This document shows positions 24,828-33,391 of a stretch of DNA of 64,000 nt, piece after piece; the stretch's first letter is position 1, and the number at the start of each line of letters is the position of its first letter. A program made the translations under genes and the position numbers. The notes under the pieces were generated by a model, which worked only from the letters and a program-made list of their open reading frames with translations, searched no databases and was not told where the DNA came from. This DNA is from Streptomyces longisporoflavus (GTDB taxonomy: Bacteria; Actinomycetota; Actinomycetes; Streptomycetales; Streptomycetaceae): the NCBI RefSeq assembly GCF_014649775.1, contig NZ_BMTR01000001.1, forward strand, positions 744,001-808,000, given 5' to 3'.

Positions 24828-25796
24828 ATGACTGCCACCCTGCCCGTGACCTTCGACGACATCCGTGCGGCCGCCGCACGCCTATCGGGCATCGCCCACC
24901 GCACCCCCGTCCTGACCTCCCGCACCCTCAACGCCCGCGTCGGCGCCGAGGTGTTCATCAAGTGCGAGAACTTCCAGCGAGTCGGCGCCTTCAAAATCCG
25001 AGGTGCTTACAACGCCGCCGCGCAGCTGCCCGCGGAACAGCTGGCCAAGGGCATCGCCGCCTACTCCTCGGGCAATCACGCCCAGGCCACCGCGCTGGCC
25101 GCCCGTGAGCTGGGCACCAGCGCCGTCATCCTGATGCCCGAGGACGCTCCCCAGTCGAAGAGGGAGGCCACCGCCGGGTACGGCGCTGAGATCGTCACCT
25201 ACGACCGCTACACCCAGGACCGCGCCGCGCTTGCCGAGGCACTCGCCGCCGAACGCGGTCTCGCGCTCATCCCTCCCTACGATCACCCGCACGTCATCGC
25301 GGGCCAGGGCACCGCGGCCCTCGAACTCCTGGAGGAGACCGGGGAACTGGACACCCTGATGACACCCGTCGGAGGAGGAGGCCTCATCGCGGGCAGCGCC
25401 ATCGCCGCGAAGACCCTGCACCCCGGCATGAACGTGGTCGGTGTCGAACCCGCCGACGGCGACGACACCAAACGCTCCCTGGAGACGGGAGAGCGCGTCA
25501 CCATCCCCGTGCCGCGGACCATCGCCGACGGGCAGGCCATCTCCACCCCCGGCGACATCACCTTCGCCATCAACCGTCGGCTGGTGGACGGCGTTGTCCT
25601 TGTCGACGACGACGAGATCCGAGACGCCATGCGCTACGCCTTCGAACGCCTCAAAATCGTCCTGGAACCCAGCGGCGCAACCGCTCTGGCCGCACTCCTT
25701 GCCGGACGTCTCGACGACCGCCCACGGCGCATCGGCATCATCGCCTCCGGAGGAAACATCAACACCCGGCGGTTCGCCGACATCATCAACGGCTGA
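24828..25796 (+). CDS. Threonine / threo-3-hydroxy-L-aspartate ammonia-lyase (serine-racemase-like), 322 aa
   Basis: Fold-type II PLP enzyme: the Schiff-base Lys is in ENFQRVGAFKIRGAYNAA, with AYSSGNHAQATALAA, the phosphate-binding PVGGGGLIAGSA and the terminal IASGGNINTRRFADII. There is no C-terminal ACT regulatory domain, so it is catabolic rather than biosynthetic. Sequence style matches serine racemase/threo-3-hydroxyaspartate ammonia-lyase. Together with the DSD1-type enzyme it could cover both enantiomers of a beta-hydroxy amino acid, yielding a 2-oxo acid and ammonia with RidA help. Confidence 0.9.
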   Translation: MTATLPVTFDDIRAAAARLSGIAHRTPVLTSRTLNARVGAEVFIKCENFQRVGAFKIRGAYNAAAQLPAEQLAKGIAAYSSGNHAQATALAARELGTSAVILMPEDAPQSKREATAGYGAEIVTYDRYTQDRAALAEALAAERGLALIPPYDHPHVIAGQGTAALELLEETGELDTLMTPVGGGGLIAGSAIAAKTLHPGMNVVGVEPADGDDTKRSLETGERVTIPVPRTIADGQAISTPGDITFAINRRLVDGVVLVDDDEIRDAMRYAFERLKIVLEPSGATALAALLAGRLDDRPRRIGIIASGGNINTRRFADIING

Positions 25797-25935
25797 CGGG
25801 CCCCGGTGACGGCCCATCAGAGCGCCGGGGTGCAGCCAATCGCAGCAAATTCGCGAAATCGCGCCACGGCGCGGACCGTGCGGGGAAGAGCAAAGGGGAC
25901 GACGAGAGCACGGTGGCCCGCAAAGGACACAGATC

Positions 25936-26694
25936 ATGCGCCCCTCAGCCCATAGCCGCTACTGGCGTACGTTTGCCTACGCCGGTTGCCTCCTCCTGCT
26001 CGGGTGCGGGGACACTCACAGCGCTCCGGCGCCCGGGCCCTCCGCCGCTACCTCGCGAGTACCGTCCGACGGGCGCCCGCTCCACCCCCGGGACGGCGGT
26101 GCCGCCCTGCGCATTCCCGGCCTCGGACCGGCCACGCAGGCCCAGATCGGGCCCGAGACACAACAGGCCCTGGTGGTGACCGGCGAGTCAGGGGCCAACA
26201 CCGCTACCGCCGAGCTCTACACGAGGGAGCAGCCAGCCGGGTGGCACCGCACGGCAGGACCGTGGCGGGCCCGCAACGCCGTGCGCGGCTGGACCGGTGC
26301 TCACCGCGTGGGGGATCTGCGCACTCCGATCGGTGTGTTCAGGATCGGCGACGCGGGAGGACTGCTGCCCAACCCGGGCACCCGGCTCCCCTACGACCAG
26401 GACGAGGAATTCGACGAGCCGGGGGTCGGCTACTACGGCGAACCACTGGCAGGCTCCTTCGACCACGTCGTGGCGATCGACTACAACCGGCGCTCGGGAT
26501 TCTCTCCCCTGGACAAGGTGCGCCCGCTCGGCCTGGAGAAGGGCGGGGGAGTGTGGGTGCACGTGGATCACGGCGGCCCCACCAAGGGCTGCATCGCTCT
26601 TCCGCGCCCGCAGTTGAGCCAACTGCTGCGCCAGCTCGATCCGCGCCGCCGGCCGGTCATCGTGATGGGACCGGCGACCGAACTCCGCCGTTAG
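25936..26694 (+). CDS. L,D-transpeptidase-like (YkuD/ErfK) lipoprotein, 252 aa
   Basis: A lipoprotein signal (RTFAYAGCLLLLGCGDTHS, lipobox LLLGC) is followed by a Pro/Ala linker. The domain contains VGDLRTPIGVFRIGDAGGLL, DHVVAIDYNR and GGVWVHVDHGGPTKGCIALP, whose His and Cys are the YkuD-type catalytic residues. It resembles the COG3786 branch of the L,D-transpeptidase superfamily, anchored outside the membrane, with a presumed peptidoglycan or related cross-linking/hydrolysis role. It follows the dehydratase by 139 bp and is probably separate. Confidence 0.87.
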   Translation: MRPSAHSRYWRTFAYAGCLLLLGCGDTHSAPAPGPSAATSRVPSDGRPLHPRDGGAALRIPGLGPATQAQIGPETQQALVVTGESGANTATAELYTREQPAGWHRTAGPWRARNAVRGWTGAHRVGDLRTPIGVFRIGDAGGLLPNPGTRLPYDQDEEFDEPGVGYYGEPLAGSFDHVVAIDYNRRSGFSPLDKVRPLGLEKGGGVWVHVDHGGPTKGCIALPRPQLSQLLRQLDPRRRPVIVMGPATELRR

Positions 26695-27004
26695 CGACCG
26701 GCTTCTGTGGTCCCGGGCGGAGGGGCGGGCAGCATGAGGACATGCCCGGGCTGACCGATCCCAGTAGGACGCTACGTCGACACGGTCGGCCTCAAGCGCC
26801 GCTACTCCGTCCCGACATCGACCGCCGCTGACTGACCACTCACGGCCCCCGCCCTCACCCCCTGCCGCAGCACACGCCGGGAGGCGCCTGACAGGCAGCC
26901 GTCCCCGAAGGACCAAAGACCCTGCATTGCGGGCCGCGATATGGAAACCCGGGAGGCCTCGAAGGCCGACCGGCGGTCTGCAGAGGCGAGAAGGGTGATG
27001 GCAC
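26695..27004. other. 310-bp gap before a small basic protein
   Basis: Nothing convincing. One 26-codon reading (about 26757-26834, plus strand) spells PVGRYVDTVGLKRRYSVP, which looks protein-like but has no start codon; it may be a relic of a degraded gene. Confidence 0.3.
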
Positions 27005-27166
27005 ATGGGCTGGATGAAGGCCAGGTTCCGGCAGGCGAGGGGGCGCATGAAGGAGGCGGACGGCATCGTCCTGCGCAACGAGCGCCTGCGGGCCGAAGGC
27101 CGGCGCGAGCAACAGCGCAGCCGTGAAGCGTATCTGGCACGGCAGCACGGCGCCGGAAATCGGTAG
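27005..27166 (+). CDS. Small basic helical protein, 53 aa
   Basis: Starts MGWMKARFRQARGRMKEADG and continues as a charged, Arg/Glu/Gln-rich helix (RNERLRAEGRREQQRSREAY) to TAG. The first 20 residues resemble CsbD-like or other small stress proteins, but the match is weak. GAAGGG lies about 10 nt upstream. It is shorter than a usual annotation threshold. No hydrophobic segment. Confidence 0.5.
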   Translation: MGWMKARFRQARGRMKEADGIVLRNERLRAEGRREQQRSREAYLARQHGAGNR

Positions 27167-27245
27167 CCCCGATAGGCCCGATAGGCCCTGTGTGCCGGAC
27201 GGGGAAGACCCGTACGGCGGCCGGGTACTGCTAGCGGCCTGTCGA

Positions 27246-27506
27246 TCAGGTCAGCGGTGATTTGAGGGCGACCGGGTGGGTGCCCTGGTCGGGGATCAGG
27301 CCGAGCGGCTTCCCGGCCGAGCGTTCGGCTGTGCGGCGGGCGAGCTGCCCGGTGATGTTGGCGGCGGGCTGGATCTCTTCGCGGGGTGTGCTGTGCGGCA
27401 CGGTTGCCGGCAGGCGGGGCGGGTCGGCGAACGCTGTGACGGTGGGCAGGGCGCTCGCGGCGAGGGCGGCGATGACGATCAGGAGAGCTCGGACTCGCGC
27501 GGACAC
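27246..27506 (-). CDS. Small secreted protein, 86 aa
   Basis: A clear signal peptide (MSARVRALLIVIAALAASAL, cleavage after TAFA) leaves a mature peptide of about 59 residues rich in Pro, Thr and Ala with no Cys. Function unknown. It starts with GTG; AAAGG lies some 12 nt upstream. It stands between a basic protein gene and a G-rich tract and may have its own promoter within that tract. Confidence 0.6.
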   Translation of the reverse strand: MSARVRALLIVIAALAASALPTVTAFADPPRLPATVPHSTPREEIQPAANITGQLARRTAERSAGKPLGLIPDQGTHPVALKSPLT

Positions 27507-27533
27507 GGCCGGAGTAGACCTTTCCGGTTGCTA

Positions 27534-27568
27534 GGGCTGGGTTGGGCTGGGATGGGGCTGGGCCGGGG
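27534..27568 (+). other. G-quadruplex-capable G-tract
   Basis: Six runs of three or more G separated by 2-nt spacers (GGGCTGGGTTGGGCTGGGAT, then GGGGCTGGGCCGGGG) lie 28 bp upstream of the small secreted protein start, on the opposite strand from that gene. The pattern fits G3+N1-7 quadruplex rules. Confidence 0.6.
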
Positions 27569-27642
27569 CCGGCAGGGCGTGGCGTCGGGTGAGCGAGTCC
27601 CTCACTCCGGATGGTGCCCGCCCTGCCGGGAGCCGTGGTTGC

Positions 27643-28449
27643 TCAGCCGGCCGGGGCGGCAGCCGGGATCGGGGCCACGACGCCGCCGGGCGCCGTCTGG
27701 TCGGTGTCCGGCGCGGGCTTGTGCTCGTCCGGCGCCGGCTTGTGCTCGTCGGGGGTCACGTGCTCGTCCGGGGTGGGCTGGGGGTCGGGCCGTACCTCGT
27801 CGTCGGGGGTGGGCTGCGGGTCGGGCTGCACGTCATCGTCGGGGGCGGGCTGCGGTGCCTCGTCGCCTGCCTTGTCCATCCAGGAGGTCAGGCCGCCGCT
27901 CGGGGTGAGTTTGATGTGCAGGCCATTGTGGTTGCCGAGGGCGGTGCGGCCGTTGGCATCCAGGGACCCGGCGGAGGTGACTGCCTGCCAGTGGGTGGGC
28001 GAGAGCTTGTAGACGCGGGCCATGGAGCCGTCGGCCAGGGTGTCGTTACGCACGTGCCGGCGCTTCTCGGGCTGCGGCTTCGGCTTCGGCTTGGCCTTGT
28101 CCGTCCAGGAGGTGAGGGTGCCGCTCGGGGTGAGTTTGATGTGCAGGCCGTTGTGGTTGGCGTAGGCGTTCTTGCCGTTGGCGATCAGCGTGCCGCCCTT
28201 GGGGCCCGCGACGACGGCCTTGGCCTTGTGCTTGCCGAGCTTGTAGACCTTGGCGGTGGAGCCGTCGCGCAGCTTCACCGTCTTGGCGCCCTTGGCCTTG
28301 GCGTGTGCGGCCGATTCGACCGTGACGGACGCGGGGGCGGCCGTCTGCGGGGCGGTGGCGGCCAAGGCGCCGGACGCGGCGCCGAGGCTGATGCCCGCGG
28401 TGGCGACGGCGGCAATGGCGGTGGTGCGGAGAGTACGAGCGGTACGCAT
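27643..28449 (-). CDS. Secreted protein with two internal repeats and an acidic Pro-rich tail, 268 aa
   Basis: Signal peptide (RTTAIAAVATAGISLGAASG, cleavage near ALAA). Two copies of a roughly 60-residue module follow: the first has LRDGSTAKVYKLGKHKAKAV and NHNGLHIKLTPSGTLTSW, the second LADGSMARVYKLSPTHWQAV and NHNGLHIKLTPSGGLTSW. They are joined by KPKPKPQPEKRR and end in a tail of PDPQPTPDDE/PDEHKPAP repeats, then a weakly hydrophobic Pro/Ala end. Extracellular; no named family recognised. The module could bind wall or polysaccharide. A TTGATG-17-TAGATG promoter precedes it. Confidence 0.85.
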   Translation of the reverse strand: MRTARTLRTTAIAAVATAGISLGAASGALAATAPQTAAPASVTVESAAHAKAKGAKTVKLRDGSTAKVYKLGKHKAKAVVAGPKGGTLIANGKNAYANHNGLHIKLTPSGTLTSWTDKAKPKPKPQPEKRRHVRNDTLADGSMARVYKLSPTHWQAVTSAGSLDANGRTALGNHNGLHIKLTPSGGLTSWMDKAGDEAPQPAPDDDVQPDPQPTPDDEVRPDPQPTPDEHVTPDEHKPAPDEHKPAPDTDQTAPGGVVAPIPAAAPAG

Positions 28450-28514
28450 GGTGAAAGGGGCCCTCTCGGGTCGGTTTCAGCTGGTGGGGGGATGTTTCCG
28501 CGTCGTCGTGGCGA

Positions 28515-28543
28515 CATCTACGAAGTTACGCACCTCACATCAA
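28515..28543 (-). promoter_or_regulatory. Promoter TTGATG-17-TAGATG for the secreted repeat protein
   Basis: Reading the minus strand, TTGATG (28543-28538) and TAGATG (28520-28515) are 17 bp apart, predicting a start about 60 nt before the ATG at 28449. The surrounding 100 bp is unusually AT-rich for this genome. Confidence 0.6.
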
Positions 28544-28709
28544 AGCCACCGGTAGGAAATGTAACAGTCATAGCACGCATTTATCGCAAAATGGACAGCG
28601 TGGCAGTTACTCCGCAGTAAATCTTCCTGTCCGGGGGCCCGGGCCGGGCTTCACCCGGCCGGGCGGCCCTGCGGATGCGGCGCCCGCGCCAAGGCGTGAC
28701 GCTGGCGAT

Positions 28710-28958
28710 ATGACCGAGCCGCTCCCCGTCGTCGTATCCCCGCCCTCCCCGACCGGGGGCCGCCGCGTCCGCGTGGACGGCCAGATCCTCGGCCTGGCAT
28801 ACGGCGTGAGCGACGTCGTGGAGTTCCTGCGCCGGGCCGGCATGGACGAGGCCGACACGTACATGGTCGAGACGTCGATGTTCATCGACTGGCGGGGCGG
28901 CGGCCCCGAGGTGTGGTCCCGTTCCCGGGACGGCGAAGCCGGTCCTGCCGGTGCCTGA
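28710..28958 (+). CDS. Conserved hypothetical protein, 82 aa
   Basis: The 82-residue product has GRRVRVDGQILGLAYGVSDV, VEFLRRAGMDEADTYMVETS and MFIDWRGGGPEVW, an alpha/beta composition without signal or membrane segments. It looks like a small conserved actinobacterial protein, but I cannot assign a function. The VOC gene starts inside its last codons (GTG at 28951), suggesting coupling. Confidence 0.68.
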   Translation: MTEPLPVVVSPPSPTGGRRVRVDGQILGLAYGVSDVVEFLRRAGMDEADTYMVETSMFIDWRGGGPEVWSRSRDGEAGPAGA

Positions 28959-29547
28959 GGTGCCACGCGCCGGCGTCGGGGAGCACCGGGCTCCGGGCAG
29001 CGGGCGGTCCCCGCGGACAGCGTCACAGGAGAGCCCGGGCGTACGCGGAATCGACCACGTGGGGATCACCGTCCCGGATATCGACGCCGCGACCGCGTTC
29101 TTCCGGCACGCCCTGGGCGCGGAAGTCCTCTACGACACCCTGCGCCGTGAGGACGTGCCCACCACCGGGCCGTCCATGGAACAAGGACTCGGCGTTCCCG
29201 AGGGCACCGAAGAAGCGGCCATCCGCATGCTGCGGCTGCACCACGGACCCGGTCTCGAACTGTTCGAGTTCCGCGCCCCTCGGCAGAGGGAGCCGGTCGT
29301 GCCCTCCGACCTGGGCTGGCAGCATCTGGCCGTGTACGTGGAGGACCTCGAGGCCGCGGTCCTCCGCGTCGAGCAAGCCGGCGGGACCAGGCTGAGCAGC
29401 CCCCGACCGTTGCCGGGCGTCGAGGCCGGACCCCGGAACCGGATGACCTACACCCGCACCCCGTGGGGCAGCACACTCGAGCTGATCACCTACCCCGACC
29501 CGCAACCGTACGAGCAGCACACTCCCCACCGCCGCTGGCGTCCCTGA
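28951..29547 (+). CDS. VOC / glyoxalase-family protein (methylmalonyl-CoA-epimerase-like), 198 aa
   Basis: Two beta-alpha-beta-beta-beta modules of the vicinal-oxygen-chelate fold: GIDHVGITVPDIDAATAFFR (metal His) with GLELFEFRAP (metal Glu), and GWQHLAVYVEDLEAAVLRVE (metal His) with PWGSTLELITYP (metal Glu). All four ligands are present, so it is probably a metalloenzyme. The N-terminal 30 residues are non-conserved, so a start nearer to 29041 is possible. It overlaps the 82-aa gene. Confidence 0.88.
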   Translation: MPEVPRAGVGEHRAPGSGRSPRTASQESPGVRGIDHVGITVPDIDAATAFFRHALGAEVLYDTLRREDVPTTGPSMEQGLGVPEGTEEAAIRMLRLHHGPGLELFEFRAPRQREPVVPSDLGWQHLAVYVEDLEAAVLRVEQAGGTRLSSPRPLPGVEAGPRNRMTYTRTPWGSTLELITYPDPQPYEQHTPHRRWRP

Positions 29548-29599
29548 CCCGCCCCTCAGCGACACCAGGCTGCCGGCGGCAGCACGCGGAGTGGCAGCA

Positions 29600-31279
29600 T
29601 CACGGTGCGTCGGACCCGGCCGTCGGCAGGTAGCGCGGTGCCCGCCATGCCTTCAGCCGGTGCTCCACGGCAGCTCCCAGCGACAGAAGTTCGGCGTCCT
29701 TGTGGTCACCGGCCATCAGGAGCAGGCCCACCGGCAGTTCCTTCACGGACCCGGCCGGCACCGAGAGGGAGGGGTATCCGGCGACGGCCGCCGGTGTGGA
29801 GGAGGGGATGACGTCGTTGTCGCCGCGCGCGCAGTCGGTCGTCCAGGCAGGCGGGTTCGTGGGTGCGGCGATGGCGTCCAGGCGATGAGCGGCGAGGGTT
29901 TCGTCGAGAGACCGCTGCGAGAGGTCCTTCAACTCGGCGCGCATGGCCCGGTACCCGGGGTCGGTGGTGGGCGGCGCGGCCAGTGCCTGCTCGAACAGCT
30001 CCTGGCCGGCGAAACAGGTCCGTTCCTCTGCATGGCTGCGGTTGAACTCGATCAGCTCGGCGAGATCGCGGGGGCCCTCGCGCGTGCCGAGGTAGGCGTC
30101 GATGTCCCGGTGGAACTCGCTGAGCAGCGCCGGGAATTCGAGTTCGGCGAGCCGCGCCTGGTAGGGGGGTGTCACCTCGACGACCACGGCTCCGGCCTTG
30201 CGCAGCTTCTGCGCCGTACGGGTCATCACCGCGTCCACATCGGAGCCCAGCGAGGGCAGGCGCCACAGGCCGATCCGCTTGCCGCGGAGGCCGGTGGCGC
30301 GGTCGGCCCCCGCATCCCCGAGGGCGGCCGGGCCGGACGGGTCCGGGCGGCTCTGGGTGCCCGACAGGCCGTGCAGGCCGCCGGAGCGGGCCCGGGCGGC
30401 ACGATCACGTGAGTTCTCGTCCTCGCTCAGCACCGAAAGGGTGAGCGCGGTGTCGATCACATTGCGCGCCATGGGCCCGGCCGTGTCCTGCTCGGCAGAG
30501 ATCGGCACCACGCCCGACTGGCTGACCAGGCCGAGGCTGGGCTTGTGGCCGACGACGCCGTTCATCCCGGCCGGGCAGACGATGGAGCCGTCCGTCTCGG
30601 TGCCGATCGCCACCTGCGACAACGACGCGGCGAGCGCGGCGGCCGAGCCTGCGGAGGAACCGCACGGATTCCGGTCAAGGACGAAGGGGTTGTTGGTCTG
30701 TCCGCCCACCGCCGACCACCCCGATGTCGGCTTGGCGGCACGGAAGTTGGCCCATTCCGACAGGTTGGTCTTGCCCAGGATCACCGCGCCCGCCTTGCGT
30801 AGCCGGGTCACCAGCTTGGCATCGGTGTCCGGCGGGCTTCCGGCAAGCGCGAGCGATCCGGCCGTCGTCGGCATGTCGCGGGTGTCCACGTTGTCCTTGA
30901 GCAGGACGGGAATGCCGTCCAGCGGCCCGAGGGTTTTGCCGTGCCGGTGCCTGGCGTCGCTCGCGGCCGCCTGACGCAGGGCCGTCGGGCTGGTACGCAG
31001 CACCGAGTGGATCTTGGGATCGACCTTCTCGATCCGCCGCAGATACGTCCTGGTCAGCGCCGACGCCGTCAGCGAACCGTCCCTCATCCGCGCCTGCAAC
31101 TCCGGAATCGTGACCGTGTCCAGGTCGATCCCGGACGGCAGAGATGACCCCGCCGACCGCGTCGAAGTGTCGGTGCCGTGCTCGGCAGGGGCGGCTTGCG
31201 CACCGGCACTGGGCAGGCCCGTCAGAAGGGACCCCGCGACAAGGGCGGCGGTCATTGCGGCAATGCTCTTCTTCCCCAT
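29600..31279 (-). CDS. Secreted amidase (amidase signature family), 559 aa
   Basis: Signal peptide (MTAALVAGSLLTGLPSAGAQ, then AAPAEHG). The amidase-signature Ser-cisSer-Lys triad is present: Lys in GIPVLLKDNVDTRDMPTTAG, and the Gly/Ser-rich block NPCGSSAGSAAALAA with GTETDGSIVCPAGMNGVVG supplying the two Ser. The family hydrolyses amides, including peptide amides. The export signal indicates action outside the cell. The inserted segment around residues 300-330 is Gly/Ser/Arg-rich. Substrate unknown. Confidence 0.93.
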   Translation of the reverse strand: MGKKSIAAMTAALVAGSLLTGLPSAGAQAAPAEHGTDTSTRSAGSSLPSGIDLDTVTIPELQARMRDGSLTASALTRTYLRRIEKVDPKIHSVLRTSPTALRQAAASDARHRHGKTLGPLDGIPVLLKDNVDTRDMPTTAGSLALAGSPPDTDAKLVTRLRKAGAVILGKTNLSEWANFRAAKPTSGWSAVGGQTNNPFVLDRNPCGSSAGSAAALAASLSQVAIGTETDGSIVCPAGMNGVVGHKPSLGLVSQSGVVPISAEQDTAGPMARNVIDTALTLSVLSEDENSRDRAARARSGGLHGLSGTQSRPDPSGPAALGDAGADRATGLRGKRIGLWRLPSLGSDVDAVMTRTAQKLRKAGAVVVEVTPPYQARLAELEFPALLSEFHRDIDAYLGTREGPRDLAELIEFNRSHAEERTCFAGQELFEQALAAPPTTDPGYRAMRAELKDLSQRSLDETLAAHRLDAIAAPTNPPAWTTDCARGDNDVIPSSTPAAVAGYPSLSVPAGSVKELPVGLLLMAGDHKDAELLSLGAAVEHRLKAWRAPRYLPTAGSDAP

Positions 31280-31384
31280 GCGGCTCAGCGCACTACACGG
31301 GCAGCGACCCGCGCAAGGGTGCGGGTTGCCGCGGGGTCGGATGTCGGTCTCAATCCGGGCGGGCCCCCCGCGGCGGATGGCGGG

Positions 31385-32056
31385 TCAGCTCGCTCCGCCC
31401 TGACCGGCGCTGCCGATCGCACCGACCTTCACCGGGGAGCCGGAACCGTCCGTGACCGGCAGCGTCTTCGCGCCCGGCCATGCGAGGGAGGAGGACTTCG
31501 TCTCTCCCGGCGGGGTCACCACCAATCCCGTGACACTGACACCGGAACCGCCCGAGTCGTTCATCGGGTAGGTGACAGCGAACGACACCGACTCCCCGTC
31601 CTTGAGGACACCGGGGTCGGCCGGCTCACCCGTGCGCTTGGCGGACAGCGCCCCCGCGCTGGTCTTCAGGTCGACACCCGCGAACCCGGATATCGCACAG
31701 TCCCGGCCGCCCCCGTTCTGCAGCGTCACCGCGACGGTGCCCTCGGTGTCGCCGTCGATCGTGCTGTCCTGCGCCGAGAATTCCAGTTCGTCGGTGTGGC
31801 ACTTGGCCAGCTTGCCGTCCTCCCCGGAACCGGCCCCGGCATCCGCGCCCTGCCCGCCGGAGCTCTTCCCGGCGGAGTCCTTGTCGCCGCCCTGCTCCGA
31901 GCCGCCTGAGCCGTCGGCGCCCGAACCGCCGTCCGCGGAGGACGAGCTGGATGCGGGCGCCGGGTCACCCCCGGCGGCGTCCTCGTCGTTGCAGGCCGTG
32001 AGCGAGAGGCTCGCGGCAACGGCCAGGGCGGCGAAGGTGAGCTTGTGAACGCGCAT
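31385..32056 (-). CDS. DUF4232-type lipoprotein, 223 aa
   Basis: Lipoprotein signal with lipobox LSLTAC (AALAVAASLSLTACNDEDAA). A Ser/Gly/Asp-rich linker (about 60 residues) leads to a beta-sandwich with LAKCHTDELEFSAQDSTIDG, GTVAVTLQNGGGRDCAISGF and DGESVSFAVTYPMND, the DUF4232 pattern with a conserved Cys pair. Surface-anchored, function unknown. GAGGAAA places the start at the ATG at 32056 rather than at upstream in-frame codons. Confidence 0.87.
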   Translation of the reverse strand: MRVHKLTFAALAVAASLSLTACNDEDAAGGDPAPASSSSSADGGSGADGSGGSEQGGDKDSAGKSSGGQGADAGAGSGEDGKLAKCHTDELEFSAQDSTIDGDTEGTVAVTLQNGGGRDCAISGFAGVDLKTSAGALSAKRTGEPADPGVLKDGESVSFAVTYPMNDSGGSGVSVTGLVVTPPGETKSSSLAWPGAKTLPVTDGSGSPVKVGAIGSAGQGGAS

Positions 32057-32519
32057 CGTGTGTTTCCTCAGCATCGGTTGGGGTGCCGGCTGCTCGGTAG
32101 GAGCGAGCATTTCTGATCATCAGGACCCGCCCGGCCCGGCGAACCGTTCCGCCCGACTACTCGCTAGTACATCCCTGTTACACACCTGCCAGGCGCGCGA
32201 CGTCCACCACCCCGCGCACCGCCCGCCCCTCCCGCACCCCTGCCGCGCCCCCAACGCGTCGCCACGGCGGTTCCCGCCACGGTCGCGCACGAATGCGCAG
32301 CCGCCGCCCGCTGGAACAGACCCGTAACCCGGCGTCTCTTGACCCCAGTGGGTGACACGGTCTCCCCGACCCGACCCGACCCGACCCGACCCGACCCGAC
32401 CCGACCCGACCCGACCCGACCCGACCCGTCCCTGCCCGGCGGCAGCCGCCAGCGTGCCCGACATTGTCGGTGCGGAAAGTGTGGGGTGGCGGGGGCCGGT
32501 ATCGCCGCACGCTAGGGGC
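32057..32519. other. 463-bp intergenic region with a 5-bp tandem repeat
   Basis: It lies between the divergent lipoprotein gene and the dioxygenase-like gene. It contains CTGATCATCAG (32114-32124), a palindrome near the probable lipoprotein promoter, and the CCCGA tract listed separately. No protein-like frame. Confidence 0.5.
32365..32428. repeat. Perfect 5-bp tandem repeat (CCCGA)12.8
   Basis: Sixty-four bases with an uninterrupted 5-bp period, 92 bp upstream of the phytanoyl-CoA-dioxygenase-like start. A repeat of this unit and length is prone to slippage and could vary promoter spacing between strains. Confidence 0.95.
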
Positions 32520-33323
32520 ATGGATGACACGACCTTGGTATCCCGCTTCCTCAGCGACGGCTTCGTGAAGCTGGAGGGTGCCGTCGCGCCGCGCGTCGCA
32601 GCGGACTGCGCGCGGCTGCTGTGGCGCGAGACGGGCTGCGACCCGAACGACGCGACGACATGGACACAGCCCGTGCACTGGGTGCCCGGCATGGGGCAAG
32701 GCCCGTTCGCCGCCGCCCCCAACTCGCCGGAACTGCACCGCGCCTACGACCTGCTCGTCGGCGCGGGACGCTGGGAGCCGCGCTACTCGCTGGGTACCTT
32801 CCCGCTGCGCTTTCCGCACGCGGAGGAACCGGACGACGCCGGCTGGCACATCGAAGGAAGCTATCTGCCGGAGGGCGAGAGCTGGTACTTCACCAACCTG
32901 CGCTCCCGCGGCCGGGCGTTGCTGATGCTGTTCCTGTTCAGCGAGGTCGGCGAGGAGGACGCCCCGACCCGTATCCGGGTCGGCTCGCACCTCGACGTGC
33001 CGAAGGTGCTGGAAACGTACGAGGAGGACGGAGCCAGCGGACTCACCCTCGCACCCGACCTGGTGGCAGCCTCCGACCACCGGCCACTCGCCCTCGCCAC
33101 CGGTTCTCCCGGCGATGTCTTCCTGTGCCATCCGTTCCTGGTGCACGCTGCGCAGCCGCACCACGGCAGCAGGCCGCGCTTCATGGCCCAGCCGCCGCTG
33201 ATGCCGGCCGCACCGTACGAACTGGAACGGGTCGACGGCGCGTACTCACCCGTGGAAATCGCGATCCGCCGAGGTCTGGGGCGGACGACCCCCCCCGGTC
33301 GAGCCGCTGACGGCGGACGATGA
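32520..33323 (+). CDS. Phytanoyl-CoA dioxygenase (PhyH)-family protein, 267 aa
   Basis: The PhyH layout is visible: LVSRFLSDGFVKLEGAVAPR at the start, GWHIEGSYL carrying the first iron ligands (His-x-Glu in place of His-x-Asp), and GDVFLCHPFLVHAAQPHHGS with the distal His, then RPRF with the oxoglutarate-binding Arg. Such enzymes are Fe(II)/2-oxoglutarate hydroxylases of lipids or natural products. The ATG at 32520 is chosen because homology starts there, although the frame is open back through the pentanucleotide repeat. No Shine-Dalgarno is evident. Confidence 0.85.
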   Translation: MDDTTLVSRFLSDGFVKLEGAVAPRVAADCARLLWRETGCDPNDATTWTQPVHWVPGMGQGPFAAAPNSPELHRAYDLLVGAGRWEPRYSLGTFPLRFPHAEEPDDAGWHIEGSYLPEGESWYFTNLRSRGRALLMLFLFSEVGEEDAPTRIRVGSHLDVPKVLETYEEDGASGLTLAPDLVAASDHRPLALATGSPGDVFLCHPFLVHAAQPHHGSRPRFMAQPPLMPAAPYELERVDGAYSPVEIAIRRGLGRTTPPGRAADGGR

Positions 33324-33391
33324 GACGCAGGTCCGCTCGGTGTGAACGCTGTTGCTGGTCGCGGGTCGAGTGATCGTGTAAGGCTGCCCGT

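Noticed and set aside
32365..32428. CRISPR-like repeat
   Set aside because: A 5-bp contiguous tandem repeat with no spacers and no cas genes.
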